From the NCBI GenBank assembly GCA_003667245.1, contig RCNN01000034.1, forward strand, positions 1 to 64,000: 64,000 nt of DNA. The letters are read 5' to 3'. Below the pieces are notes generated by a model. That model worked only from the letters and a program-made list of their open reading frames with translations. It had not been told where the DNA came from and searched no databases. The position numbers and the translations under genes are program-made. This document shows positions 24,079-36,826 of this stretch, piece by piece. Source of the stretch: Heterostelium multicystogenum. Taxonomy: Eukaryota > Evosea > Eumycetozoa > Acytosteliales > Acytosteliaceae. Position 1 is the stretch's first letter. Each line of letters starts with the position of its first letter.

Positions 24079-25547
24079 TTACTCTCGTGTTGGTGTTGAT
24101 GTGAATCTTTGGTGTGATCCGAAAATCTTTGATATAGAATGTCTTCTAAAGTGGCTGAAAATGGATGGTCTACGGTGTTCTTTGATACCTGGTGAAGCCA
24201 TTTTTCTCTCTTCATTAGGTGGAGAATGTGACGGTGAGGACTTTCCTGAGCTGTTGCTGAGATTAGAGTCCATACGATGCAATTCTGTTGGGTGCGATGA
24301 TACACGTGGAATCATTTTGTCTTTGAGCTCGATATCTGAGTTTGATTTGAGGATAGCAGATGGACGATCGTCATTACGATGACCATAATCGGCACCGGCA
24401 CTACGCACCAAGTTTACGTCACGATTTTCGACAAAGTAATCTGGTGAGTTTGATCTGGAGTTGATGGGACTATTGGATGCAGATGTTGGCTGAGATCCAT
24501 TGCTTCTTTTACGTTCCTCTGAAGGTGCTATACCAGAGAGCAAGTGTTCAACGACATAGTCACTTTTTTTAGTATTTTTGAAAATCTTATGGTCGAGTAG
24601 CTTCGATGCTGAAGGTCTCTTGGATGGGTCTTTTTGTAGACAACGATCCACCATATCCTTATAGGATTGTGAAATTATACCCTTGTCGACTTCTGCCTGA
24701 AGAGAGGGCGGTGTATTAAAGAGGAGTGACATGAACACCTTATTTGGTGGTAGCTCACAATAGGGGGGTCTTCCACGAATCAGCTCGATTGCAGTGATTC
24801 CGAATGACCAAATATCGACTGATTGGTTATATCCTTTCTCTGTGATGATCTCAGGTGCCATCCAGCAAGGAGTACCAACAACAGTTTTACGGTAGTTATA
24901 GTTGTTTTTCTCGAGAATAGCAGTAACACCAAAGTCTGCTACTTCAATTTGACCTTCATTTCCAATGAGAATATTATCCGACTTGAAGTCACGGTGAATT
25001 CTCTGGTGGGAATGAAGTGATTCCAAACCTCTTAGTGCTGACTTCAATACAGACACTGCCAAAACCTCCGGTAAACCATTTGGGTATTTATTCTTTACGA
25101 TATCAGCGAGAGATCCACCTCCCAAATAATCCATTACCAACCATAGTGATGAATCAACTAAGAATGATGTATGATATTGTACCAAATTCGGGTGATTATT
25201 TTCATTCATAACAGAAACTTCTCTCTATAAATTATTCAAATATTAATATAAAAAATACAAAAAAATAGATTAATTTTACATACAAGTACATCATCTATAC
25301 ATTCAGGTGTAGATCTTTCTAAATCAACAATTTTAATTGCAACATAGCACTTGACTGTATTGCAATATGCTTTCCAAACTACACCCTCGGTACCCTCACC
25401 AACTACTTCTATCAGAGTGTAGTCTTCACGACGTGCTGGAAATTCTTTTCCAATATGTGCATTATCAAGTCTTTCCAATTCTTTTATAATGGATTTTCTT
25501 CTTAATCCAGTCATATAATTTGCTGGAAGGGATTTTACTTGTGACAT
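24079..25547 (-). CDS. Fray/OSR1-like STE20 serine/threonine kinase
   Basis: Two exons, 25284-25547 and 24079-25224, with a GTATGT...ATAG intron; 469 residues. The kinase domain spans about residues 42-310. The glycine loop is GEGTEGVVWKA (50-60), the ATP-binding Lys is K72 in AIK, the catalytic loop is IHRDFKSDN (Asp167), the metal site DFG (Asp185), and the activation segment ends GTPCWMAPE. NHPNLVQYHTSFLVDSSLW and WSFGITAIELIRGRPPY place it in the STE20/GCK group, closest by eye to Fray/OSR1/SPAK kinases, which control ion cotransporters and cell volume. The catalytic loop has Phe where Val or Leu is usual. The tail is Ser- and His-rich and basic (RRPSIFSHFRRHSISKIFG) and lacks a recognisable OSR1 C-terminal substrate-docking domain. 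Near the stop the adjacent frame continues to 23976 (SRHHHKDNEVAHS), so the true end may be there. Confidence 0.85.
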
Positions 25548-28500
25548 TTCTAGAATAAATAGTTAATTAATATCATTATTGAGATTCCAAAGTATTTAAA
25601 ATTTGAATAAAAAATATATACCTTTTTGTTTTAGAAATTCAATTCAAAATGTTACAAATATTAATATATATATAATATGATATATAAATAAATAAAATAT
25701 AAGAAAATAATATAATAAACAAAGTATTTAGATGTTAGATAAATTAACTAATAATATTTCTACTTTTTATCATTTCCTGCTAACCAATGTTGAATCAAGA
25801 AACAATAAATATAAGATGATTTTAAAAAGATTGATGATTTATAATCAAATACCTAAAAATGAATTGACTTCAAAGTTAATAAATGATAAAAGTAATCAAA
25901 TAAATTTGTAATTAGAATTATGAAAAGAGAAATAACAAATAATAAAATTAAAAAGAAAAAACTATATTATTATCTAGATTTTTATTCTCACGAATAGGTA
26001 ATATGATATTTAACTATGAATTTAAATTTGAATGTATTATATATATGTGTGTGTATATAAATATATTTATATATATGTCTGTTTACTTTAGATTATGACA
26101 AATGATAATATTATACTAAAAATATTTTATATAAATATATAATTTCTGATGCTGTTACTTAATTTATTACTGGTGTAAATTGCATTAATTTAATGGTAAT
26201 TATATTATTGTTAAATGTGTCCCCTGGAAACAGCAAAATTGTTGTAATACGAGATATTCCAAAAAGGAATTTATATAAATATAGATATCAATGTTGATTG
26301 TGATGTGTGTCTTGAAGGGCGAGGTTAGTTAATTCTTTAATTCCTCTTGTTGCCAAATCGATTAAGGAAAAAACAAAACCAACACGATATTATAAGATAA
26401 GTTAAAGAAAACAAAATATAAAAACTAAATAAATTTTACAACTACTACTATTATTATTATTATTATTATTAATTTATTTATTTATTATTTAATTAATTAA
26501 AAATATTAAAACAAAAAGTTAAAGTTTGGGATTGTTGATTTTGTTTTTTGCAAAACTTAAAATTAACTTATTTATTCATTTGGCTGTTATTGGATGTTTG
26601 TTTGTTTTATTTGTTTGTGAAAATAGAATGGTAGGTATATGTGGTATTGTCACCTATTTTATATCACAATGCTGTTGCTTAATATAGAATAAAAGATAAA
26701 ATTAAAAAAAAACAATTTAAAATAAAATTAAAATATTTTTTTGACTTGAAAGTTGTTGTTTGGTCACAAAATTGGAACAATTCCAAGATGTGGTCAACAA
26801 TTCCAAAAAGTCGAAAATTCTCTTCTATTTTTTTATTCCAACATATATGTTGTGCATTGCAAGTTGTGTTCAAAAATGCAAAACCAACAAAATCTTTTGA
26901 AAGACAGAATCAATGATGATGATGCGGATGAAGATGATTGTGATTGATTTTAATCAGCTGTTGTTTGCAAACATGTCAAAAATGTGAATCCCAAAGACAA
27001 GTACAGACTTCCCATTTAGATGAAAAGCAGTGTATCGTTCATTTGACAAACAAAAACAAGAAACAAAAGCACGCAATCCAATCCAAACCTTTTTTACAAA
27101 TAACTGTTATTTACCAAGAATTAACTCTTAAATTTAATATAATAAGTGGATGTGATATTAATTAATTGTAATTAATTAATATGAATTTCTGATATTTAAT
27201 TAGAATTGAACAAAACAATGAATGGAGGAATTGAACATACTAGTCCAGACTACACAAAGGCTTGTTATGTGAATTTTATTAAAATTAACAAAATCAAAAA
27301 ACAACAATTCTACTTTAATTTAAATATTATGGTTTACAAATAATTCTAGTAATAATAATTATATGTAATTGTATATATTTAAAAATATAAAACTTAATAT
27401 TGAAAGCTATATAGATCTACATCTAAATCTAGATCTATTTTAATAAATAAATATATTTATATATATTTAAAAATATTTATAAATAACAATCCAATAAATA
27501 AATGTATACTTTTGAAAACATATTTAAAAAAAACTAAAGCCTTGATATTTAAGATTATGGTTATTGCATTATAATTACCTTTTTAACTCTCTTTTGGTTT
27601 GGTTGTTTGTGTTTAAATCTGTATAATTTAATTCGATTCTAAATATTATATAGAACAACAACTACAAGTTGTATATATGTTCTATGTCTAAATATATAAA
27701 TATATCAAGGAGGTGTTGCGGGATTTATTTTATTCTAGTTAGTTTGGAACTACAAGCTAACTACTGAGCTGATTAGTAATTCTATAGTTTCTTTGTTTGG
27801 TTTTGATGTTATTATGATGTTATATATAATTAATACAATCTACTACTATACATATATTATATTATTTATTATGATACAATGATAATGATGACAATATGAA
27901 ATGATACAAATTTGAAATCGCGAGTTGGTTGCGATAATCAAATAGCTATACTAAATATATATTAAATATAATTATATACTTATAGTTATATAATTATAAT
28001 TTATACTATTGGGCCTATGAGGAGTACAATAATTGATTGATTTTGAGGACGGAATGCAAAGTTGAACAACTGGTTGATGCACCGTTCCTTCTCTTCGCTT
28101 TCTGTTCTTACTTTTCGTGATGGACAATGGATCAAAATATACCAGAGATGTCAAGACTAAAACAGTGTAAATTTATGAGATGATTAAAATCCAGTATTTA
28201 CTCATATAGGTTAGTTGGTTGATTAAGTAGTGCTGTTATTGTTGCTACTGGTGCTGCTACTCCTGCTGTTGGTATAATGCTATGTAATAATATTTTTAGA
28301 AACAGGACAGGAATCTGCTTCTTTAGGAGTGTGATTGGTATGTACTACTTAATATATATTGTAAACAATATTTATTATTCTTGTTGTTGTAGTTGTTGTA
28401 GTTTTTTAATAATAATAACCTAAACAACCAACATCATCCATGAACAAACTAATAAATCGATGAATGCTTGGTGCGGAGTAGTGGAGTATGTCCAAATCTT

Positions 28501-28593
28501 TCTTATCTTTTTAATAGATGTTGTTCTGTTTATTCTCCATCAATTAATAAATTAGAGTGATTGCGGTTTTGGTTTTGATTGATTAGTTTACTT

Positions 28594-28682
28594 TGACAGG
28601 ACCTTTAAGAGAGGATGATGATAGTTTTAATGCTGATGATTATTGACTGGTAGTTGCCAGCTAGCCCTGTCATATTATCATG
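28594..28682 (+). ncRNA. Possible small structured RNA (speculative)
   Basis: An 89-nt, relatively GC-rich segment bounded by complementary ends TGACAGG and CCTGTCA in an AT-rich spacer. Inside are a GATGATGA motif resembling a snoRNA C box and a small CTGG/CCAG hairpin. No D box was found next to the 3' stem, and no dictyostelid class I RNA motif or upstream DUSE element was seen. The strand is arbitrary. Confidence 0.2.
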
Positions 28683-29000
28683 ATTCACAGTTGCATCCCA
28701 CTTCTCAAGCTATTCACAAACATCGCGCACAACCTCCATTTGGTATTTCATATGATGGATATACACATTCGTGATTGGTGACGACGATAATTCATCTCAA
28801 GGAACGATCAATGCGCAGTGCAGAAGGGAAGGGGGGTTCTTGCACAGAATAGAACGAATTAATTCTTCGCAAGCATGCATACTACACTTGACACCTCCTT
28901 TAAAAAAGTAAACAATTATATTTTTTACAATAACCAAATAATATTAATTTTTTATATTTTTTTTGTTTTTCCAAAAATCATCTTAAAGTATGAAAATGTT

Positions 29001-29016
29001 CACCACACCCCACACC
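29001..29016. promoter_or_regulatory. CACACC-rich cluster, possible G-box type element
   Basis: CACCACACCCCACACC resembles the C/A-rich (G-box complement) sites bound by dictyostelid G-box factor in developmental promoters. It lies about 3.5 kb upstream of the kinase start, so its target is uncertain. Confidence 0.25.
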
Positions 29017-30186
29017 TAAAGGGACGAAAACATGAATGATTCGATCGCTTAAGTTGCAGTTTTCAGTTGATGGTGGTCTTTTGTCATTGTTTTGAAAATA
29101 GTTGGTGTTGGTGCTTCAAAAGTGTATGGCAATCAAATAAATTATTGGAGTCAGCCACTCAGACACAGGTCGAGAGAGTCAACTTGACTGGCGTTGGGTT
29201 GAAACAGGTTTGGATTTGCTCCGATGAATAGCCGTCAAACTTGTTTTCAATTAATTTTTACAATCTCTGTATTGAATGCTAAAAAAAGAATTCCGTAGAT
29301 CTAGATAAAAATTAAAAAACAAAAACCAACAAAAAAGATCTTATCAATCTAAACTACCGAATACTAAATCCAGACCAATCGGTTCATTCATTAAAGTAAT
29401 TTCAAAGTAATATTTTCAATCATCATCATGGAAATACCAAAAAGATTATAAATTTATTTTAAATTAATATTAAATTAGAATTTAATAATCAATATAATTT
29501 TTTATGAAGATTGAAATACTATGGAAAAACTGTTTTAATAGAAGAAAATTACAGGATCATAAGAAATTTATTAACTTGATTTCTATTTTTAACTTGGAAT
29601 GGTATTGGGAACCTATGCTTTTTCTATATTTTATTATAATTATAATGATAATCTATTTTTATAATTTTGATTGATTAAGAAAAAATTAGAATAACTAAAG
29701 CGGAAGTTGATCAGGACAAATTTGTGTATTTATTATTTTCAAATTATCTATTAGAATATATTTCAAGACTTTTACACTTTCATACCTAAAAAACAAAAAA
29801 GTAAATTTAATTATTTACTTTGTGGTGTTCATTTTTCTATTGGCTTTTTAATTATCACTAATTAAATATTGATTAAATATATTAATTAAATTTATTGATA
29901 AAAAACAACAATATTGAATTGAAAGATATTCAGGAATATTGGTTATTTTGATTCCGGAATAGTGACATCTCTAAAAAATTATGAAACTTGTTAAAAAAAC
30001 ATTTAAATTGGTGGTGAGCAATAAAACAACTTCACAACTTGGAAACCAAACTAAATAAAATGATTCTTAAAAACAAATAATTCTAATCTTATTGTCACAT
30101 CTCTTTCACATTCAAAACTCTATCTCACATATTATAATTGGATACAATGAGAAACAAATGAAATCAAATCCATTCTCCTTATGATT

Positions 30187-30440
30187 TTAAAGTTGAAATA
30201 GAGTGGCCAGAGAAAAGAATTCTTCTAAATTACAGAACTTGAATTGATTCAATATCAAAAGACAGAAAAAGACAAACCATCTCGATTCTATCCTGTAGTC
30301 TTTCACTGTTAAGTTCGTCAGTCTTGGTGAGCCATTCAATAAATCAAATTGTATATTGTATTCCAACCAAAGCACCTTCAATAATTTTCTCTTTGGGATC
30401 CAAAGATAAGCCCATATCCTTCCATCGCCCCTGATTGTGA
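30187..30440 (-). pseudogene. Gene-like fragment, unrecognised
   Basis: The minus strand reads GRWKDMGLSLDPKEKIIEGA, LVGIQYTI, then a stop, then FIEWLTKTDELNSERLQDR and IEMVCLFLSFD in the same frame. The charged, helix-like composition is coding-like and unlike the surrounding spacer. No start codon, splice sites or family were recognised. It lies about 100 bp downstream of the CCT6 stop on the same strand. It may be a gene relic or part of a small gene carrying an error. Confidence 0.3.
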
Positions 30441-30546
30441 TACAATGATTGAATGATCCTTTAGTTTATATTTCTTTTGCAATTTATATGTTGGTTATAT
30501 TTTTTTATTGTTTTTTCTTTTTTTTTTTTTTGGAACATAAATTTCT

Positions 30547-32377
30547 TTACATCTCTGGTCCACCATCTGGAACAGATGAACCTCTCATACCTTTACCTGC
30601 TTTAATGATTTCGTCTACTAATAAAAGTTGACCGGCAATAATTGGTGCAGAACGGTACATTTGACGGAGTACACTGTATTGATCCCAAACACCCTCGGCA
30701 ACTGGGTCCATTGGCTCACCGGTGACGACATCCAAACCAACGATGTGTCCCTTGGCAAACTCGTCTTGTAACTTGATGAGAGTATCCATTGGATCGAAAC
30801 CAGAGTTTTCAGCCAAAGTCTTTGGAACGACCAAGAGAGCGTCGGCAAAAGCTTGGACACCGAGCTTGGTTCTACCCTGGACGGTCTCCTTGAATTTCAA
30901 AAAGGTCGTTGTGGGCAGCAATCTGGAAGGCACCACCACCTGGGATGACACAACCGTCTTCGATAGTGTTCTTGACGGAACGCAAACCGTCTCTCAAGGC
31001 GTCCTTGATTTGTTCGATGGTGTGCTTGGTTGGACCCTTGATCAAGATGGTGCAAGAGAATGGGTTCTTGACACCCTCAACAAATGTATATTTCTCCTCA
31101 CCAATGGCGTGTTCGTAGACCAAGTCGGCATGACCCAAGCAGTCTGGCGACAAATCATCCAAAGAGTTCATAGCAACACCACCACAAGCCAAAGTCAAAC
31201 GCTCCATATTTCTACGCTTGGCACGACGCAATGCGAGAATACCGGCCTTAGCCAACATGTCCAAACAAATTGGATCAATACCCTTTTGATTAATAATTAC
31301 AAAATGCTTATCTGGTGTATCGCAAACGTGATTCTTCAATTCAATGATCTGTTTACATCTTTCGGCAACCAATTTATGTTCACCATCTATCATTCTTGAT
31401 CTCATTTCATGATCTTTATATAAGAAATTAGAGTTTACTTCACTATAAAGCCGTATTAATAGGTGTTAGGATTGATTGATCACATGTTTGTTAGGCTAGC
31501 AGCGCCAACTAAAAACTTACGTCTTTTCGAATTCTAATGAAACGTTGAATGTGAGAATGAAACAGTTGGTCAAACGCTTTGGCATGTCTGGGTGACGTGC
31601 ACCGTGGTCGAGGACGAGACCCTTGATGAGGTGTGATTCACCTTCGGTACGGTGTTGCATGGTCATAATCTCAACCATGAAGAGATCGAGTGGCTCAGAT
31701 GGTTTGTGGATGGTCAAGATTGAGTCGACGACGTTCTCTGTGAGTTGGTCAGCAACCTCGACGGGAAGCTTGGTTCTGAGTGAGGTACGAGCAATTGAGA
31801 CCAACAACTCACGATCCAAAGTGTCACGAGTCTGCTTGAATTGCTCAAGGAATTGGAGACAACGGTCCTTTGCCAATTCGAATCCCTCTGACAAGATACG
31901 TGGATGTACGTTCTCTGCAAGGTATCTCTCTGACTGCTTCAACATCTCTCCAATTGTAATGATGTTTGATGTTGTACCATCTCCTGTAATATCATCTTGT
32001 GCTGTTGCTGTTCTTGCAATCAAAGCTGCTGTTGGGTGTTGAATTTGCTATATTATTCATTTAATTGATAGATTAATGAAGTTGATAGTTGTTCAAAGAT
32101 TGTATTCATCAATACTATTATTAGTATATAACTTCTTGATCATGAGATTTGAACCATAGTAATGTTGAATCCATACCATTTCATGTAATAATACACTACC
32201 GTCTTTGGTCAACTTGATGTCACCGGCACCAGATACCAACATCTTAATGGTACCCTTTGGACCGAGATTTGACTTTAAGACGGCTTGCAAACCCTTGGCT
32301 GCGCTAATGTTGAGCAACAAAGATTGTCCTCTCTTAGCATCTGCAGCAGTACCTGCTTGTTTAATCATAGACAACAT
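30547..32377 (-). CDS. cct6: Chaperonin CCT/TRiC subunit zeta (CCT6)
   Basis: Subunit of the eight-member cytosolic ring that folds actin, tubulin and other proteins. Three exons: 32177-32377, 31521-32047 and 30547-31442. The group II signatures are in place: [31 protein letters not shown] joined to [22 protein letters not shown] (ATPase Asp), [44 protein letters not shown] and, near the end, [15 protein letters not shown]. Alignment from memory to animal CCT6 is close throughout, and the zeta-specific [12 protein letters not shown] is present. Total length is about 541 residues, normal for the family. One frame change near 30895, at an A run, switches the end of AAHNDL into [20 protein letters not shown]. 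It shares a divergent spacer of about 860 bp with the ubinuclein-like gene. Confidence 0.93.
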
Positions 32378-33237
32378 TTTATATCAATCTGTATTTCTTA
32401 TAATGTGCAGTACAACAATCTATAATCTTCTACTTTCTTTCTTCTTTTTCTTTTCTTTCCGCTCTAAATAAACAATCCAATCTACAGCTTTGAATTGACG
32501 TGATTATCTGATTCGATTGAATGGTATTGGACTACGACTGATCGATGAATTACTAGTAGTTGTTGTTGTTCTTGTTGTTGGTATGACTTGTGACTTGTGT
32601 ACAAACAATTGATGTATGATGGCACTGTATCAATTTGTGTTTAAAAATAATAAAAATCAAAATTCAATGAGAGGTGGAAGTCACTAGTGTGTGTGTCTAA
32701 GTTTTCTTTTTGTGTGGTGTGAAGTGAAAGTCGACATTTCAATTAATGAAAAAAAGAAGATTCCAAAACGTTACATTTTTGATTTTCAAAATCTATATTG
32801 TTATTGTTGTTGTTGATTGGCACAAAGAAGTTGGTGCTGAAGGACAACACATTTCATTATTGTTTAATTTATTTTTTATTTTTAATTATAAATATTAATT
32901 AAGCACGCATATTTATTATTAGAATTTTTAATATCATTTCATTTTGTAAATATTAATATATATATATAGTAATCCCAATTGTCATTCACACCCATTTAAA
33001 TTTGACCTACTTCCATCACCCACATTCATTTTATTATATTATACAGCCTCATTTCCATACTTCCCCACTTCTCTTTTATTTAATTTTGTTTAGACTTGTT
33101 TGGTCCTGTTTTGAGATAAGTTTAGTTTATGAAGTAGATACACTTATGAACAATAGAGATATATAGAGACAGACAGACAGACACAGTATTGATAGAGATA
33201 TAGAGATAGGGATAGAGATAGTTATAGTAACTGATCA
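32378..33237. other. Divergent promoter spacer (cct6 / ubinuclein-like gene)
   Basis: AT-rich spacer between two divergent starts. Pyrimidine-rich sequence near 32430-32460 precedes cct6. A GACA repeat (33167-33185) and purine-rich GATAGAGATA repeats immediately precede the plus-strand start. Confidence 0.5.
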
Positions 33238-36009
33238 ATGGAAAATATGATATCTACAAATAGCAATACTTCTCCATCTACTACATCTAGTGGTGGTGGT
33301 AGCAGCAGTAGTAGTAGTAGTAGCAGTAGTATTGATTCAAATCCAATTACAAATGGATCTATACATCTAACACCAAGTAGTAATAGTACTTATATACAGT
33401 CACCCCCAAATACACCTTTTTCAAGCATAAATTCAGCTTCAAATAGTACTGCTGCATCTGCTATGTTGTCAGCGAATCTTGATTTAACTGCTTCTCTCAA
33501 GAAGGTAATGGATAGAGATTCTACTACTCCAACCCCATCTTCCAATAAAGAAAAAGAAAGAGAAAAGGAAAAGGAGAAGGAGAAAGAAAAAGATAAGGAT
33601 ATGATTGATATACAAACAATATCAAATGGACAAAGTCATAGTAATGGAAATGGCATTGTATCATCACCATCATCATCAACGACAACAACTACTACAACTT
33701 CGACATCCACTACGTCACCAAGCACTTCAACTACTACTACTACTACAACAACTCCAAGTAAATTGTTTTCAAACTCTTTAGCAGCATCTGCACCAAAAAC
33801 ATTTAGATTGGAGGTTGACTTGACACAGTGTAATAGAGAGATCGACTATCTTTCCCTCTTGAGAAAGGAGGCAACCACCTATCAGAGACAACAAAATAAG
33901 TTGAAAATCAGTGACTCCTTCTATAAAAAAGATGAAGCCTCACGCTTAAAGTCGTCGGCAGAGCTTGAGGAGGAAATCCTCCCCATGACCTCTCATCACA
34001 AGAACAGATTGACTGATGTAATCAATAAGATCGAGCAGATTCACAACCAGCGTGCTGGAGACAGCGATGATGATTCAGATCGCTATGATAGTGATGATTC
34101 ATTCATTGACAACTCAGAGGCTATGAACATCGAGTCGGATGTTGAGAATCACTATGGTGGATTCTTTGTACATGTTGGAAATGTTGAGCAGAAGGAACGA
34201 GACAGCGACGACAACTATGACAATGACTTTAGAGAATACTCTTCTAATGATAAATCCAATGATGGTACGAAGAAGAGAAAGGTATCAAACGAAAACAGCA
34301 GCAGTAGCAGCAGTAACAGTAGGCCCATAGCACCCAAGAAGAAGGTTAAAACCAACAACAACAACGATGAATCAATTATAAATAACTTATTATTAAATTT
34401 AGAAAACGAGATTAAGAACTGTATGTCTGTTATCTTTGGATGCTGCTGATAACTGTCAAACTAATCATTACACCAAATTGAACCAATTTAGTTCCAGATG
34501 ATTTGAAGAATTTGCCAAAGAAGATTAGACCATTGCTTTCAAATATATATATTGAGGTGACCAAGTCGAACTCCCAGGGATTCTTGTCGGGACATATTAT
34601 TACACGTATTGCCTCATTCTGGCCGTTGAAGGAGCAAACTATTCGAGCACATTTAAAGAAGGCATGGGAGGAGATTGGTGAGAAAACCGTGATTAAGAAT
34701 GAGAGACTCGCTGACAAACTAGTCGAAAAGATCAACGAGTTGATTCTGGCATTCAAAAAGAATGTCGAAAAGGAAATGTTTGAAAAGCAGAAAGAGGTAA
34801 GTTATAACCTACATCCATTGCTGTCAATTCTCTTACTGATGGTTATTTGATTGTAGGGAGAATATATGTTTAGTCGTGTTTGTAGAGATTTATTGTATCA
34901 GATTGTTTCGACCAATAAGGAGATTGTAGAATTGAAGAATAAGAATGCCATGTTGAAGGCAGAGAAAGAAGGAAGATCGAGTGATGCTATTGTTGAAAAG
35001 ACTCAAAGAGGTCAGCTGTATAAGAGAATCGTTGGTTTGTTCCCTGAAGGCTGGATGACGACCAAATCATTGTCAACTGCATATTCATCCGAGAGAAAGA
35101 AAGAGCTGAAGAAAGTTGGCAAATGCTACCATCACTAAAAGTCCCTCAAAAGAAGAATCGATCACACCAACCAAATCACCCCAATCATCAACATCAATGT
35201 CGACACCTAAATCCACAGAGAAAAAGAAATCATCTGGATCTGAGAGTGTTGAGAAAAAGGACAGTGAAAGAGAAAAAGATAGAGAAAAAGATAGAGAAAA
35301 GGATAGAGATAGAGAGAAAGAAAAAGAGAGAGAAAGAGAACGAGAGAAAGAAAAAGAACGTAGAAGAAAGAGAGAAAGAGAAAAAGAAAGAGAAAGGGAA
35401 AAGGAAAAGGAAAAGGAAAAAGAAAAAGAAAAGAGTAGCAGTGGAAGTAGTAAAAGAGATGGAGAATCAAAATCCTCATCGTCGTCAAAAGAGAAATCAT
35501 CTTCATCATCAACATCAAAAGACAAAGAAAGAGATAGAGATAGAGATAGAGAAAAGGATAGGGAAAGAGATAGAGATAGAGATCGAGAAAGAGATAGGGA
35601 AAGAGATAGAGATAGAGAAAAAAGGAAGTCAACTGATAATTCTTCGACACCTGATAAACATAGAAGTAGTGGTAGTAGTAGTAGTAGTGGAAGTGCCAGC
35701 AAAAGCAAAGATAGAGATAGAGAAAGAAGTGACAGAGATAAGGAAAAGGATAGACACCGTGATAAAGACAAAGAAAGAAGGGAATCACGGGACAAAAGAA
35801 GAGATTTCTTAGATATTGATCAGGACGATGACAAACTAGTGGATATTTTATTTTCGGACTCTAACAAAAAGAAGAGTAAACGATCTTCAACCTCCTCTTC
35901 CAAAGACAACATACCAACTTTAGAAACCATATTCAACATCGACGATCACAATTTAAGTAGCCAGTCAACAGCAGATCTACCACCAATATATGCCATTACC
36001 GACCAATAG
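33238..36009 (+). CDS. Ubinuclein/HPC2-family HIRA-complex subunit
   Basis: Three exons: 33238-34420, 34492-34796 and 34857-36009. The N-terminus is Ser/Thr-rich with a KEKE tract (103-120). Residues about 283-311 form the HIRA-binding HPC2/ubinuclein domain: YDSDDSFIDNSEA followed by HYGGFFVHVGNV. The second and third exons carry a ubinuclein middle domain: NLPKKIRPLLSNIYIEV, ARIASF-type helix FWPLKEQTIRAHLKKAWEEI, then CRDLLYQIVSTNKEIVELK and GLFPEGWMTTKSL. These proteins scaffold the HIRA complex that deposits histone H3.3 independently of replication. Near 35113 the frame shifts by one base (ERKKELKK to ANATITKSPSKEES). After that comes a long tail of Lys/Arg/Glu/Asp repeats and Ser runs encoded by a polypurine tract, ending in a conserved-looking acidic segment (RRDFLDIDQDDDKLVDILF). 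Function is assigned from the domain. Confidence 0.85.
35255..35640 (+). repeat. Polypurine tract coding for Arg/Lys/Glu/Asp repeats
   Basis: About 390 bp in which one strand is nearly all A and G, interrupted by serine-codon runs. It encodes imperfect REKDRE, KEKERE and DRDRER units in the ubinuclein-like protein. The opposite strand gives a spurious open frame of alternating Ser and Leu. Confidence 0.8.
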
Positions 36010-36826
36010 TTAAAGTAACTCAGTTCGACATCAAAGACAAAACACCAAACACACAATCAACCCATACTTATTATTCTCATTCATTCGAATGACGAACTAA
36101 AGTCAATGGACAAGTTTCCAGACAGACTTAATAAACAACAAAACAACAGTAGTTGCTTAATATACATCCACAAGAATTGTGTACATACTACTATCATAAC
36201 ATTCATATCTTGATTAAATAATTACAGTTTTAAATATTTAAGTTTATTTTTGTATTAGTTCAATAGGTGCTGATTATTGTAAACTTAGAAATTTGGGGTT
36301 TTTAAATTAAATAACAAATGCCAAACAACAATATTTTTGCAAAACCAAACAAACAACAACAACACAATTAATAATAAACAAAAACCACAAACAACCCCAG
36401 AGATTTGATATTATATATTATTATTTATATTTATTTTATTATTTATTAATATCAATATTCTCATTACTATTATTATTATTCATTGTTTTCGATGTACATA
36501 TAATATTTACTATTATTCTTATATTTTGTATTTTCATCATATATATATATTATATAATAATATATTATTATATATTCACCTTAGTTAGTTCATCATTACT
36601 ACTACACAATAATACTACTATCAATACTTTTTGATAATAATACTTGCATTTGTATATATATAAATATATATTTATCAAAAACTATTACTTATACTGTTGT
36701 TAATATATTATTATCATTGTAAATAGAAACAAAATAAAATCATACCTCAATCTTATTACACTAGTTAATTCACCAGACTTTCAATAACGAACCATTGTAT
36801 AATAATATTATATATTAAGTTGTAAA
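36010..36826. other. Intergenic spacer
   Basis: Very AT-rich, with ATT and TATA microsatellites (about 36410-36480, 36540-36580). No coding signal. Presumed terminator of the ubinuclein-like gene and promoter of the DnaJ gene. Confidence 0.5.

Larger units (their letters stand above)
25548..30186. other. Long gene-poor spacer upstream of the kinase gene
   Basis: About 4.6 kb, mostly AT-rich. It includes ATT microsatellites (for example 26450-26470), oligo-A/T runs, a less AT-rich island near 28590-28880 with a possible structured RNA (28594-28682), and a CACACC-rich cluster (29001-29016). No convincing open frame; short ORFs near 26750-27165 and 27972-28154 have no recognisable domains. Confidence 0.45.

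Noticed and set aside
26753..27165. Two short plus-strand open frames with Cys and Gln residues
   Set aside because: Too short and of biased composition; no start context or splice partners.
28594..28682. Firm C/D-box snoRNA call
   Set aside because: The C-box-like motif and terminal stem are present, but no CTGA box lies next to the 3' stem; kept only as a weak candidate.
30722..31399. Plus-strand 225-codon open frame
   Set aside because: Antisense to cct6, whose coding sense is unambiguous on the minus strand.
32141..32176. GATTTGAACC resembling a tRNA T-loop on the minus strand
   Set aside because: Lies in a cct6 intron; no A box, acceptor stem or cloverleaf could be assembled.
35080..35130. 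Programmed ribosomal frameshift in the ubinuclein-like gene
   Set aside because: No slippery heptamer or downstream structure; similar breaks occur in many unrelated genes in the window, so a sequencing indel is simpler.
35085..35795. Long minus-strand open frame of alternating Ser/Leu, and a second one rich in Phe/Leu/Tyr at 35207-35788
   Set aside because: Antisense reading of the polypurine tract of the ubinuclein-like gene; no start context, introns or domain features.
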